DNA of 14,511 bases from Nitrospira sp. (GCA_016873595.1 VGWZ01000025.1:1-14511), one strand, 5' to 3'. Positions 1 through 6,831 are shown, counted from the stretch's first letter. The notes: generated from the letters alone by a model not told the origin. Numbers and translations are program-made.

Positions 1-319
1 AAGATAGTATTACGGATTTCGGTCTTTACGCAGAGAATAAAATCAAAACTTATATACTTATTTCACCGTATAAAACAATACGTTCCACGTGATTTTGATA
101 ATTGCAATGCATTTGGATGACGCAGAAAAATATTTATAGGAGGTGGACTAAAAACAGTATAAATATTAGCGTTGAATAGAATAATTCTTTAAAAACCTTG
201 AGAGGCTTAGCTCTACAAGTATGTCTACTTAAACTGCATTTTTTGGGTTAATCTAAGTTGGGTGTTGAGGGATTAGTAACGTTCTTACTAATCCCTCAAC
301 ATCAATCCTGCACAATTTT
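1..319. other. Left edge, no supported gene
   Basis: No confident gene lies here. Two plus-strand frames are open from the window edge: one to a TGA at 118-120, and one to a TGA at 90-92 whose reading (starting DSITDFGLYAENK) looks slightly more protein-like. Either could be the tail of a gene cut by the window, and I cannot choose. A GGAGGT at 139-144 has no start codon in register behind it. A CACGTG at 86-91 sits in a half-conserved parS-like context that I rejected. The only strong structure is the hairpin at 264-300. Confidence 0.4.
263..301. repeat. Perfect 17-bp inverted repeat (hairpin)
   Basis: TGTTGAGGGATTAGTAA at 263-279 is the exact reverse complement of 285-301, with a 5-base loop (CGTTC). 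It starts 19 bases beyond the stop codon of the minus-strand JAMM gene, so it may end that operon's transcript or protect its 3' end. Neither strand has a U-tract directly after the stem, so it is not a standard intrinsic terminator. An operator or a small repeat element is also possible. Confidence 0.55.
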
Positions 320-826
320 TCAGAACCCCGGAGGGAATGGACAGTGTATCTTTGCCCTTTTTACAGAACTATTTCCGTTAAGGAAATGCGCGGATATTTT
401 AAAGAAGAAATCACTCACAGAACCTGATATTGTACCATCTCTGTTTTCGCCCCATGGCATTGTTTTTTCATTATTATTTATCGCAACGATGAGATAAATA
501 CGTTCGAGAATCATTCCTTTGATGTCCTCTGCACTCGGTATGGGAAGACCCTTTGTCGGACCAAACTGTGTATGAGAATGAAAGTCACCTATTATCTGTA
601 ACTTATCAAACCTCGATAGTATTTGCTCTATTTTTTTATGATTCTTCTGGTTGTATACAACACCTTTATGTCTTCTGTTCGCTGTCTGGACGCTGAATGC
701 GTGCTCTACTATAAACCGGTCCTCAAGCTTGTATCCGAGTAAAAACCCAAGACACTCCCTTTTGTATACCTCTGCCGAACTAATAAGAATATCAATAAAT
801 GCATTCTCAGAGATATATACACGCAT
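320..826 (-). CDS. JAMM/MPN-domain metallopeptidase
   Basis: Encodes 168 residues with a JAMM (Mov34/MPN/JAB) zinc-protease signature: Glu24 in KRECLGF, His83 and His85 in GDFHSHT, then Ser98 and Asp101 in PSAED. The H-S-H to S-x-x-D spacing is slightly longer than usual because of a Gly/Pro-rich insert. Bacterial single-domain JAMM proteins are isopeptidase or peptidase candidates that cut the C-terminal tails of ubiquitin-like or sulfur-carrier proteins; the substrate here is unknown. There is no signal peptide, so it is probably cytoplasmic. The start ATG has a purine-rich AGAGGGG before it. It is the last gene of the coaX-galT-usp-JAMM run, 18 bases after the stress-protein gene. No ubiquitin-like or E1-like gene is in the window. 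Confidence 0.85.
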   Translation of the reverse strand: MRVYISENAFIDILISSAEVYKRECLGFLLGYKLEDRFIVEHAFSVQTANRRHKGVVYNQKNHKKIEQILSRFDKLQIIGDFHSHTQFGPTKGLPIPSAEDIKGMILERIYLIVAINNNEKTMPWGENRDGTISGSVSDFFFKISAHFLNGNSSVKRAKIHCPFPPGF

Positions 827-844
827 AGCTTACCACCCCTCTTA

Positions 845-1297
845 CTACCCTTTGTATGTTGGAATCCTCACAGTAAGGACAGGGCATGGTGCATATCGGA
901 CAACCTGTGCAGCAGTGCTTCCGAAGAGCACTTTCTCAATGCCTTTTCTGCTGAGTGTACCCATTACGATGATGTCTATCTTGTTCTCATTTGCAAATTT
1001 TACAATCTCTTCATATGGGATACCCTTATGCACTATACGCTCTACGTTTTTGAGACCGCTTAGTTCATCGAGACCATATCCTTCGAGTTCCTTTTTTGCA
1101 CCTTCCTCTAAATCCTTATACATTTTGTCCATTGGCGGGTGAGGGACATGCCAACCTGATCCCTTTGCTATGTCGTAGATAACATGAATAAGGTATAGCT
1201 TGGATCCATAACGTTTTGCCATATCAATGGCATACTGGAGTGCATGTGACGAACCCTCCGAAAAATCTGTTGGAAAAAGAATCTTTTTAATCTCCAT
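845..1297 (-). CDS. Universal stress protein (UspA family)
   Basis: A 150-residue single-domain Usp protein. The N-terminus (KKILFPTDFSEGSSHAL) gives the first strand and the Asp that contacts the nucleotide base in ATP-binding members. The C-terminal loop runs from Gly113 (VMGTLSRKG) to Gly126-Ser127 (LFGSTA), followed by the typical VVRYAPCPVLTVR. The usual G-x2-G-x9-G-S/T loop has Ser116 in place of the second Gly, so ATP binding is likely but not certain. The start codon overlaps the stop of the GalT-like gene by one base (TAATG), which suggests translational coupling. Such proteins are usually dimeric, cytoplasmic and induced by starvation or energy stress. Confidence 0.92.
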   Translation of the reverse strand: MEIKKILFPTDFSEGSSHALQYAIDMAKRYGSKLYLIHVIYDIAKGSGWHVPHPPMDKMYKDLEEGAKKELEGYGLDELSGLKNVERIVHKGIPYEEIVKFANENKIDIIVMGTLSRKGIEKVLFGSTAAQVVRYAPCPVLTVRIPTYKG

Positions 1298-2316
1298 TAT
1301 CCTACCTCCCTTAGATATTTTGCTGCGTTTTCAGGTGATGTGTACAGGATGAAAAATCCTGAACCCCATTCAAAACCAGTTCTCCTAATAAGCCTAGGTA
1401 CTATCTCGAGATGCCAGTGGAAGTCTTCGCCGAGCGTATGCCAGAAGTTTCTCCTTGGCACTTGGTTTGGGGCTGTATGCAGAAAAAAGTTTAATGGCAG
1501 GTCTTCTTTGAATACAGCCCTCAATTTTTTTAAAACGGACATGAGTATAAACCCCATGTCTTCGATTTCATCAGTTGTGATATCACGAAAGTCACAACTG
1601 TGTCTCTTCGGGATGATCCATGACTCGAACGGGAACGAACCTGCATAGGGGCAAAAGCCAATAAAATTTCTTGTCTCGAGAATTATCCTGTCACCTACCC
1701 TCATTTCCTCCCTCATAATGTCACAGAATATACACCTCTCCTTGTACTCGTAATATTGTTTCGCATTCTCAAGTTCGTCTTTAATCCTTTTAGGGATAAC
1801 AGGTGTTGCCATTAAATATGATATAGGATGGGTGAATGTTTCACCCGGGTCTACTCTTGAATTTTTGTATATGAGTATATACCTCAATCTGAGATCTCTA
1901 CTGAGGTCAGTAAGGCGATCTCTGTAGAGTGTGATTAATCTTTCCATTTGCTCAAGACCCATGTCTTCAGGCTTTATGTTATGCTCAGGAGATTCAATAA
2001 TGAGTTCATTTGCACCAACGCTATTCATCCTATCATAAATCCCTACCCCTCTTCTTCCAAGATCTCCTTCTACCTGAAACAAAGGTTTAAAGCTCGGGAT
2101 AGCCCTTACCCACCATCCAGGTTTATTGGGGAGTGTGTCATTCATTCTGATTGATGCTATTTCAGAAGGAGTCTCACTTTCCCGTCCAGAACACAGGATG
2201 CAGCTCTGTTCAGTCTTACCACTAACTGGTGGAATATCATATTCTGATGGTGACATAGATTCTGACAGGACTGCGACCCATCTTCCGAGCAGGGGGTCTC
2301 TTCTTAGCTCATGCAT
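1297..2316 (-). CDS. GalT-like HIT-superfamily nucleotidyl transferase, altered active site
   Basis: A 339-residue protein of the galactose-1-phosphate uridylyltransferase fold, built of two HIT-like repeats. The N-terminal repeat keeps the zinc ligands expected from E. coli GalT: Cys39 and Cys42 (CILC), His112 (ESPEH) and His163. The catalytic H-P-H-G/S-Q motif, however, reads H-P-I-S-Y (163-167), so the nucleophilic His and the Gln are both lost. The C-terminal repeat has CIFC (195, 198), His239 (IPKRH) and H-W-H (300-302), which could form a complete second site. UDP-sugar, ADP-sugar or dinucleotide phosphorylase activity are all possible, so no symbol is given. It overlaps the end of coaX by 8 bases. 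Confidence 0.75.
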   Translation of the reverse strand: MHELRRDPLLGRWVAVLSESMSPSEYDIPPVSGKTEQSCILCSGRESETPSEIASIRMNDTLPNKPGWWVRAIPSFKPLFQVEGDLGRRGVGIYDRMNSVGANELIIESPEHNIKPEDMGLEQMERLITLYRDRLTDLSRDLRLRYILIYKNSRVDPGETFTHPISYLMATPVIPKRIKDELENAKQYYEYKERCIFCDIMREEMRVGDRIILETRNFIGFCPYAGSFPFESWIIPKRHSCDFRDITTDEIEDMGFILMSVLKKLRAVFKEDLPLNFFLHTAPNQVPRRNFWHTLGEDFHWHLEIVPRLIRRTGFEWGSGFFILYTSPENAAKYLREVG

Positions 2317-3076
2317 CTTTGTTCCTCATATATAGTATCTTTAATCCCTCAAGTGTAAGATGTTGTCTTACACTATGACCTCTCCTCAAAAATTTTGAAA
2401 TCATATCTCCATATCCACCTGTTACAATAACCTTAAGTTCAAAGCCGCATTCTTTCTCTATCTCATAGAGGAGCCTTTCAATAGCACCTGCAGTACCATA
2501 AAAAAGACCTGATTGAATGCATTGAGTTGTATCGGTGCCAATCGCTGATTCCGGTAAGCTGAGCGTAACCTCAGACAATTTTGAGGTGCCTTTTGCAAGT
2601 GATTCATTCATAAGCCCAATCCCCGGCATTATTGCACCACCAATGTAATTCAAATCCTTTCCTACAACACTTATTGTTATTGCTGTACCACAGTCTACAG
2701 CTGCCACAGGACATTTATAAAGCTCATATGCAGCTACAGCGTTAGCAATTCTGTCTGTTCCTAATTCTTCAGGCCTTGAAATGTCAAATGTAAGACCTGT
2801 TTTAATTTCATGGCTCAGTATCAATGGATCCCCTGTTATTACCCCTTTAATTGCTTCTCTTATGACTTCACTATAGCCTGAGACTACAGAGGATATTATA
2901 ACTCCTGAGGGACTTTTTTCTACAGAATTTTCTGATAAAAAGTCCCTGAAAATTGAAAAATATTCCCCAGGGGTTTTTACGGGATGAGTTTCAATTTTTT
3001 GGACAAAAAGTTCCTTATCAGTAAAATAACCTATATTTATCAATGAGTTGCCTATGTCTATCGCAATAAGTCTCAT
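2309..3076 (-). CDS. coaX: Type III pantothenate kinase
   Basis: A 255-residue ASKHA-fold kinase that phosphorylates pantothenate, the first step of coenzyme A synthesis, in the cytosol. The N-terminal phosphate motif AIDIGNSLINIG holds Asp7. GTDRIANAVAAY (106-117) is the pantothenate-binding motif with Asp108, and AAVDCGTAIT (125-134) with Asp128 is the second phosphate motif, followed by GGAIMPG. Length and motif order are normal for CoaX. Type III enzymes usually need a monovalent cation and are not inhibited by CoA. It is the first gene of the minus-strand operon; a possible promoter lies at 3097-3125. In many bacteria coaX sits beside birA, as here, though a 190-base gap separates them. 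Confidence 0.96.
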   Translation of the reverse strand: MRLIAIDIGNSLINIGYFTDKELFVQKIETHPVKTPGEYFSIFRDFLSENSVEKSPSGVIISSVVSGYSEVIREAIKGVITGDPLILSHEIKTGLTFDISRPEELGTDRIANAVAAYELYKCPVAAVDCGTAITISVVGKDLNYIGGAIMPGIGLMNESLAKGTSKLSEVTLSLPESAIGTDTTQCIQSGLFYGTAGAIERLLYEIEKECGFELKVIVTGGYGDMISKFLRRGHSVRQHLTLEGLKILYMRNKDA

Positions 3077-3096
3077 CTTTTTGTCTATTATTCTGC

Positions 3097-3125
3097 CATT
3101 TATCAGTATTTATAGCAATAGTCAA
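3097..3125 (-). promoter_or_regulatory. Possible sigma70 promoter for the coaX operon
   Basis: Read on the minus strand, TTGACT (3125-3120) is followed after 17 bases by TAAATG (3102-3097), preceded by TG at the extended -10 position. The -35 is good and the -10 is weak. It lies 21 bases upstream of the coaX ATG, inside the 190-base gap after birA, where a promoter is expected. A weak hairpin at 3180-3202 in the same gap lacks a U-tract. Confidence 0.35.
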
Positions 3126-3266
3126 TATTATCCTCATAGATAGAATAAATAGATAGTAATATCATCAGGTTAGAGATAATTTTCTCAGTAAAAATGAGAG
3201 AAGGCAATCCTTAAAGACAATCTTTGATAGTGAAAGGTATATAATTTCTAAAACAGTGCCAAATTC

Positions 3267-4046
3267 CTATCTCACTATTGTGATATCCCCTGTACTTATC
3301 TTTTTCAGCAGGCCGTCTGGAAGCCTTAATTTTAACATCCCTTCATCATCTATAGATTCGGCTAAACCTGTAAAGGTTTCTTTACCTGTGAGCACTTGAA
3401 CTTCCCTTCCAAGCGTTGATGTCAACTTCTGCCACTCAGAAAGGAGCACATCTCTTTTCATTTCTTTCAATGTTTTGTACCAGTGGCCAATCTCGTTTAA
3501 CATTTCTGCAATGATTACTTCCCTTGAATATAGTTTGCCAGTCTCATTTTTAACTGATGTTGCTATTTTCTTTACATCATCGGGAAGTGCCTTTACATCC
3601 ATATTTACATTTATACCTATACCCGTGACAGCAAAGATTATTTCTTTAGGGGCAGTCTTTACCTCTGCAAGAATTCCTCCTAACTTCTTATCATAGAGTA
3701 TCAGATCATTCGGCCACTTTATCGTAACGTTGAGTCCTGTTACTTTTCTGAGTGCAGCGGTACATCCGACAGCAGCCATTATTGTAAGAAGCGTCACATC
3801 TTTAGGTTTTATCTTCGGCCTCAGGATTATACTCATATATATGTTTACACCAGGCGGCGATACCCAATGTCTGCCGAGTCTCCCCCTGCCTTTTTCCTGG
3901 CTATCAGCAATGATTACCGTACCTTCCTGAGCACCTTTTTCAGCGAGCTCTGCTGCAATTGTATTTGTTGAACCTACAGTCTCATAAAAAAAGATCTCTC
4001 TGCCCGTTTCACCTTTTATCCCTGCTTTTATGTCCTCTATTTTCAA
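3267..4046 (-). CDS. birA: Biotin--[acetyl-CoA-carboxylase] ligase
   Basis: A 259-residue biotin protein ligase that makes biotinyl-5'-AMP and transfers biotin to the carrier lysine of acetyl-CoA carboxylase or similar enzymes. Visible motifs are STNTIAAELA (26-35), the adenylate loop GRGRLGRHW (53-61), KWPNDL (110-115) and LGGILAE (122-128). The C-terminal SH3-like cap is present (GLAESIDDEGMLKL). The N-terminal DNA-binding domain of E. coli BirA is absent, so this is a class I ligase without repressor function. I infer a TTG start at 4046, two bases after the stop of the MBL gene, because no ATG follows before the first motif; AAGAAG upstream could be the ribosome binding site. It is the second gene of the MBL-birA pair. 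Confidence 0.95.
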   Translation of the reverse strand: MKIEDIKAGIKGETGREIFFYETVGSTNTIAAELAEKGAQEGTVIIADSQEKGRGRLGRHWVSPPGVNIYMSIILRPKIKPKDVTLLTIMAAVGCTAALRKVTGLNVTIKWPNDLILYDKKLGGILAEVKTAPKEIIFAVTGIGINVNMDVKALPDDVKKIATSVKNETGKLYSREVIIAEMLNEIGHWYKTLKEMKRDVLLSEWQKLTSTLGREVQVLTGKETFTGLAESIDDEGMLKLRLPDGLLKKISTGDITIVR

Positions 4047-4048
4047 TA

Positions 4049-4663
4049 CTATTCTTCTTGAAGTATTACTACCTCAATCTTCCCTTTCAGCCCATCTGCA
4101 AAAGTCTTTGCATCATTCCTTGAGCCCACAATTGAGCCATAGTGCATCGGAATTGCAACCTTTGGCTTCATATCAAATGCAGCCTTAATAGCCTCGTCTG
4201 CTGTCATCACATACGTACCTGATACGGGCAGAAGTGCTATATCAACCTTAAAATTCTTCATCTCAGGGATATAATCAGTATCCCCCGCAATATAAATCCT
4301 CTGACCTTTCACTGTGAATATATACCCAACCCAGCCATTTGCCTTTGGATGAAACTGCTTGTTTGTGTTATACGCAGGCACAGCCTCAATCTCAATGCCT
4401 TCAACGTTAATCTTATTACCTGGCTTCACAAACTTTATCTTTCCTGATAACTTTTTTGCACAATCCGAGGTTGCAACAATTACCGTATTTGTCCCTTGAA
4501 TCTTTTTCACATCTTCTGAAGAACAGTGGTCAAAATGTTCATGGGTAATCAGGATAATATCTGCAGTGTCTTTCTTTTTAATCTTGAATGGGTCTGTGTA
4601 GATAACCTTTTCACCAACGATTTTAAATGTATCATGCCCGAGCCAGTGAATATCCTTTACCAT
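4049..4663 (-). CDS. MBL-fold metal-dependent hydrolase
   Basis: A 204-residue metallo-beta-lactamase-fold protein resembling the UPF0173/UlaG-like group. The metal site is visible: H-E-H-F-D-H at 41-46, His105, GDTD (127-130) and His174 in PMHYGS. The substrate is unknown. From the ATG at 4663 the protein has no signal sequence and would be cytoplasmic; the G-run just upstream could serve as its ribosome binding site. A signal-peptide frame with a good ribosome binding site lies directly upstream and would be in frame if the G-run (4671-4678) had seven instead of eight bases, so the ancestral or alternative product is probably exported. It is followed after two bases by birA. Confidence 0.88.
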   Translation of the reverse strand: MVKDIHWLGHDTFKIVGEKVIYTDPFKIKKKDTADIILITHEHFDHCSSEDVKKIQGTNTVIVATSDCAKKLSGKIKFVKPGNKINVEGIEIEAVPAYNTNKQFHPKANGWVGYIFTVKGQRIYIAGDTDYIPEMKNFKVDIALLPVSGTYVMTADEAIKAAFDMKPKVAIPMHYGSIVGSRNDAKTFADGLKGKIEVVILQEE

Positions 4664-4667
4664 TGTT

Positions 4668-4745
4668 TTACCCCCCCCTTACTTCTGCCATAGCAGAAAA
4701 TGGCAACAGTAAAATTATAATAGTTGAAAAAATAATATGTAACAT
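4668..4745 (-). CDS. Signal-peptide frame cut off from the MBL gene by a G8 tract
   Basis: A 25-codon frame starting ATG at 4745, with AGGAAGAGG nine bases upstream as a strong ribosome binding site. The product is a textbook signal peptide: a hydrophobic core FSTIIILLLPF, then SAMA as a likely signal peptidase I site, then EVRGG and a stop made by TAA right after the G-run. With seven G (or ten) the frame would read through the run and Lys-Thr into the Met of the MBL protein. As written it can only give a free leader peptide. Possible explanations are a phase-variable tract, a recent frameshift or a homopolymer sequencing error. Confidence 0.6.
   Translation of the reverse strand: MLHIIFSTIIILLLPFSAMAEVRGG
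4671..4678 (-). repeat. G8 homopolymer (C8 on + strand)
   Basis: Eight G in a row on the minus strand, between the signal-peptide frame and the MBL start codon. No comparable G or C run was noticed elsewhere in the window. It could be a slippage-prone switch between exported and cytosolic products, and it also gives a Shine-Dalgarno-like AAGGGGGG for the ATG at 4663. Confidence 0.7.
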
Positions 4746-4772
4746 GACTTTTAACCTCTTCCTTTTAAAGGA

Positions 4773-4778
4773 ATTATA
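4773..4778 (-). promoter_or_regulatory. Possible -10 box for the MBL-birA pair
   Basis: Minus-strand TATAAT (4778-4773) lies 27 bases upstream of the signal-peptide ATG at 4745. No convincing -35 is seen at 16-18 bases. It is divergent to the parA -10 box on the other strand, so the two promoters would share this AT-rich intergenic region. Confidence 0.4.
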
Positions 4779-4792
4779 TCACAAATTATTGT

Positions 4793-4798
4793 TATAAT
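4793..4798 (+). promoter_or_regulatory. -10 box for parAB
   Basis: A perfect TATAAT on the plus strand with no clear -35 at 17 bases (GGAATT). Transcription would start near 4805. That is after the TTG at 4801, so it favours the in-frame ATG at 4825 as the parA start. Confidence 0.45.
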
Positions 4799-4824
4799 AA
4801 TTGAGTTTCATCCCCGCAAAAACT

Positions 4825-5604
4825 ATGGGAAAAGTTATCACAATAGTAAACCAGAAGGGTGGTGTTGGAAAGACCACGACTGCCATCAATCTTGCCGCAT
4901 CAATTGCTCTCGCGGGGAAAGATATACTCCTCATAGATACTGACCCCCAGGGAAATGCAACAACCGGACTTGGTGTATCAAAGGAAGACCTTGATAAAAG
5001 CCTCTATGATGTTTTTGCAGGAAGATGTGAGATCAGTGACACTCTGGAAACAACTCCCATGGAACATCTCAATATCTTACCTTCCACCATTGACCTTCTC
5101 GGTGTGGAGGTAGAGCTTGTGGGTAAAGAAGGAAGGGAGAGAGTTCTGTACAATGCGATAAGCTCGGTCAGAGAAAAATATCGTTATATATTTATTGACT
5201 GCCCTCCTTCACTCGGGCTACTCACATTAAATGCACTTGTTGCTGCTGACTCTGTCATAATCCCTGTGCAGTGTGAATATTATGCACTTGAAGGTCTTGG
5301 ACTTCTTACGAGGACACTTCGTCTCGTAAGAAGTTCTTTTAATCCTGACCTCGATATCGAAGGAATACTGCTCACCATGTTTGATGCGAGAAATAATTTA
5401 TCGAGTGAGGTTGCTGATGAGGTGAGAAAGCATTTTGGTGATAAGGTGTATACTACTGTAATTCCGAGAAATGTGACACTTGCAGAGGCACCAAGCCATG
5501 GAAAACCAGCAATTTTATATGATGTTCGATCAAGAGGAGCACAGAGTTATCTATCCCTTGCAAAGGAGATATTGAATGAAGACGGCGTTGGGCAAAGGTC
5601 TTGA
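4825..5604 (+). CDS. parA: Chromosome-partitioning ATPase ParA (Soj)
   Basis: A 259-residue deviant Walker ATPase of the Soj type. From the ATG at 4825 it starts MGKVITIVNQ, followed by the Walker A' motif KGGVGKTTT (11-19); DTDPQGNATTG and FIDCPPSLGLLT are the other nucleotide-binding motifs. It lacks the N-terminal helix-turn-helix of plasmid ParA, so it is a short chromosomal type. It binds DNA non-specifically as an ATP dimer and moves ParB-parS complexes to segregate origins. The frame is open back to a TTG at 4801, but the usual N-terminus and the -10 box at 4793 favour 4825. The 3' end overlaps parB by 29 bases. Confidence 0.95.
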   Translation: MGKVITIVNQKGGVGKTTTAINLAASIALAGKDILLIDTDPQGNATTGLGVSKEDLDKSLYDVFAGRCEISDTLETTPMEHLNILPSTIDLLGVEVELVGKEGRERVLYNAISSVREKYRYIFIDCPPSLGLLTLNALVAADSVIIPVQCEYYALEGLGLLTRTLRLVRSSFNPDLDIEGILLTMFDARNNLSSEVADEVRKHFGDKVYTTVIPRNVTLAEAPSHGKPAILYDVRSRGAQSYLSLAKEILNEDGVGQRS

Positions 5605-6394
5605 AGCCTTAATACCTGAAAAGGGCGAAGAGGTTATTTATTTAACTATTGACCGTATCTTTCCAGGAGAACATCAACCGAGAAAGGCAATAAGAGATGA
5701 TTCACTCAAGGAGCTTGCCGCATCTATAAGAGAGAGAGGAGTGCTCCAGCCTATAATAGTCTCACGTGTTGGAGATGGCACCTTTAGACTCGTCACTGGT
5801 GAACGTAGATGGCGTGCAGCAGCACTTGCAGGACTTAAAAAAATACCTGCCCTGATAAAAAACGTCGCTTCAAAAGATTCTCTCGAAATAGCCCTTATAG
5901 AAAACATCCAGAGGGAAGACCTGAATCCCATCGAGACTGCTGAGGCATTCAGAAGATTGACTACTGAATTCAACCTGTCACAGGAAGAGCTTTCTGACAG
6001 GGTAGGAAAGGATAGAGCAACAATTTCTAACTACCTGAGGCTTTTAAAATTGCCAGAAGAGATTAAATCTCTCATTTATAACGGTTCTCTGAGTATAGGG
6101 CATGCAAAAGCGATCCTCGCAATAGACGGGAAGGCTCACCAGATAGAGGCAGCAAGAAAGGTTATCAAGAAAGGCCTTAGCGTGAGAGAAACTGAGACGT
6201 TAACTAAAAAAGTCTCCAGGCCTCTAAAGGTAAAAGCAACTAAAGATCCTCAGATTTTATCACTTGAAGAAAAGTTGATCAAAAGTCTTGGTACAAAGGT
6301 CAGAATATTTCATAAAGGTAAACGGGGGAAAATTGAGATTGAATATTATTCCCTCGATGAGCTTGACAGGCTCTTAGGGATTTTAATAGGATGA
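5576..6394 (+). CDS. parB: Chromosome-partitioning protein ParB (Spo0J)
   Basis: A 272-residue ParB-family CTPase and parS-binding protein. The N-terminal ALGKGLEALIP box (4-14) stimulates ParA. The ParB/Srx CTPase core has GERRWRAAALAG (75-86) and ENIQREDLN (109-117). A helix-turn-helix for parS binding follows (about 134-157, LSQEELSDRVGKDRATISNY), and the C-terminal part (about 215-272) is the dimerisation domain. It starts inside the 3' end of parA, so the two are one operon. No good parS (TGTTTCACGTGAAACA type) was found in the window; two sites with only a CACGTG core were rejected. A likely terminator follows the stop by 7 bases. Confidence 0.96.
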   Translation: MKTALGKGLEALIPEKGEEVIYLTIDRIFPGEHQPRKAIRDDSLKELAASIRERGVLQPIIVSRVGDGTFRLVTGERRWRAAALAGLKKIPALIKNVASKDSLEIALIENIQREDLNPIETAEAFRRLTTEFNLSQEELSDRVGKDRATISNYLRLLKLPEEIKSLIYNGSLSIGHAKAILAIDGKAHQIEAARKVIKKGLSVRETETLTKKVSRPLKVKATKDPQILSLEEKLIKSLGTKVRIFHKGKRGKIEIEYYSLDELDRLLGILIG

Positions 6395-6401
6395 GAAAAA
6401 T

Positions 6402-6430
6402 CCTGAAGTGCGGGTTTGAGTCAGGTTTTT
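6402..6430 (+). terminator. Probable terminator of parAB
   Basis: CCTGA (6402-6406) pairs with TCAGG (6421-6425), followed directly by five T. An A-run before the stem could pair with the T-run across one mismatch. The loop is rather long (14 bases). The position just after the parB stop supports the call. Confidence 0.5.
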
Positions 6431-6535
6431 AAATGCACCTTATAAATCTGACTTTCATCAGATGAGATGTAAGGAGCTTGTTTCTTGCATCAATATGTTC
6501 TATCTAATCAGCTGACCTATGTGGAAAGAAAAATA

Positions 6536-6558
6536 TAGTACCCCTTGTAGGAATTAAA
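6536..6558 (-). repeat. Decayed second copy of the tRNA-Arg 3' end
   Basis: On the minus strand this 23-base piece matches the T-loop-to-CCA part of the copy at 6608-6630 at 19 of 23 positions, all four differences being transitions. The two copies are 72 bp apart, and both are followed by a T-rich tract. Read with the intact fragment, it looks like the scar of an older integration at the same tRNA gene. It could also be a tandem duplication. Confidence 0.5.
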
Positions 6559-6578
6559 TCCCGAGAATCGGGATTTAA
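6554..6578. repeat. 11-bp perfect hairpin
   Basis: TTAAATCCCGA (6554-6564) pairs fully with 6568-6578 around a GAA loop. A-rich sequence follows on the plus strand and there is no U-tract on the minus strand, so a terminator role is doubtful. It overlaps the end of the decayed tRNA copy. Confidence 0.5.
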
Positions 6579-6607
6579 AAAACAAATAGTGTGAGAGTAA
6601 AAAAAGA

Positions 6608-6652
6608 TGGTACCCCCTGCAGGAATTGAACCTGCGACACCAGGTTTAGGAA
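6608..6652 (-). tRNA. tRNA-Arg(CCT) 3' half: attachment-site remnant
   Basis: Partial tRNA covering standard positions 32-76. Minus-strand order: anticodon loop TTCCTAA (6652-6646), 3' anticodon stem ACCTG, variable loop GTGTC, T-stem GCAGG with loop TTCAATT and CCTGC, acceptor strand AGGGGGT, discriminator A and encoded CCA. The 5' half is missing: the expected anticodon-stem strand CAGGT is replaced by unrelated bases right before the loop. The end closely resembles E. coli argW, a well-known integration site. Truncation exactly at the anticodon loop is typical of tyrosine-recombinase attachment cores. The CCA side (lower coordinates) should be original chromosome, the other side the element. 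Confidence 0.85.
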
Positions 6653-6750
6653 CACTAAAAAAGGGATTTTACAAAGGCTTGAAAATACCGGATAAATGCT
6701 TGCCAATCAAGGTTTTAAGCGGATTTTGTGCTTATATATAGTTTGCTGTG

Positions 6751-6792
6751 TTTTGATATTTTTTGATATGTTCATTTCACGATTTTTTCACG
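6751..6792 (+). repeat. Paired short direct repeats near the tRNA remnant
   Basis: TTTTGATAT occurs at 6751-6759 and 6761-6769, and TTCACG at 6776-6781 and 6787-6792. They lie 100-140 bp inside the island from the tRNA core, where arm-type binding sites of a tyrosine recombinase are often found. No integrase gene is in the window, so the role is inferred from position. Confidence 0.35.
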
Positions 6793-6831
6793 TAAGCTTG
6801 TCACTCATAGAAAAGTCTCTCTTTATGGAGG

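Noticed and set aside
82..95. parS-like site around CACGTG at 86-91
   Set aside because: The left half (GTTCCACGTG) fits, but the right half does not (10 of 14 overall), and there is no dyad beyond the core.
4801..4824. TTG at 4801 as parA start
   Set aside because: It lies before the start of transcription expected from TATAAT at 4793 and adds eight residues not usual in Soj proteins.
5759..5772. CACGTG inside parB as an internal parS
   Set aside because: Only 9 of 14 positions fit the parS consensus, and the sequence is explained by coding.
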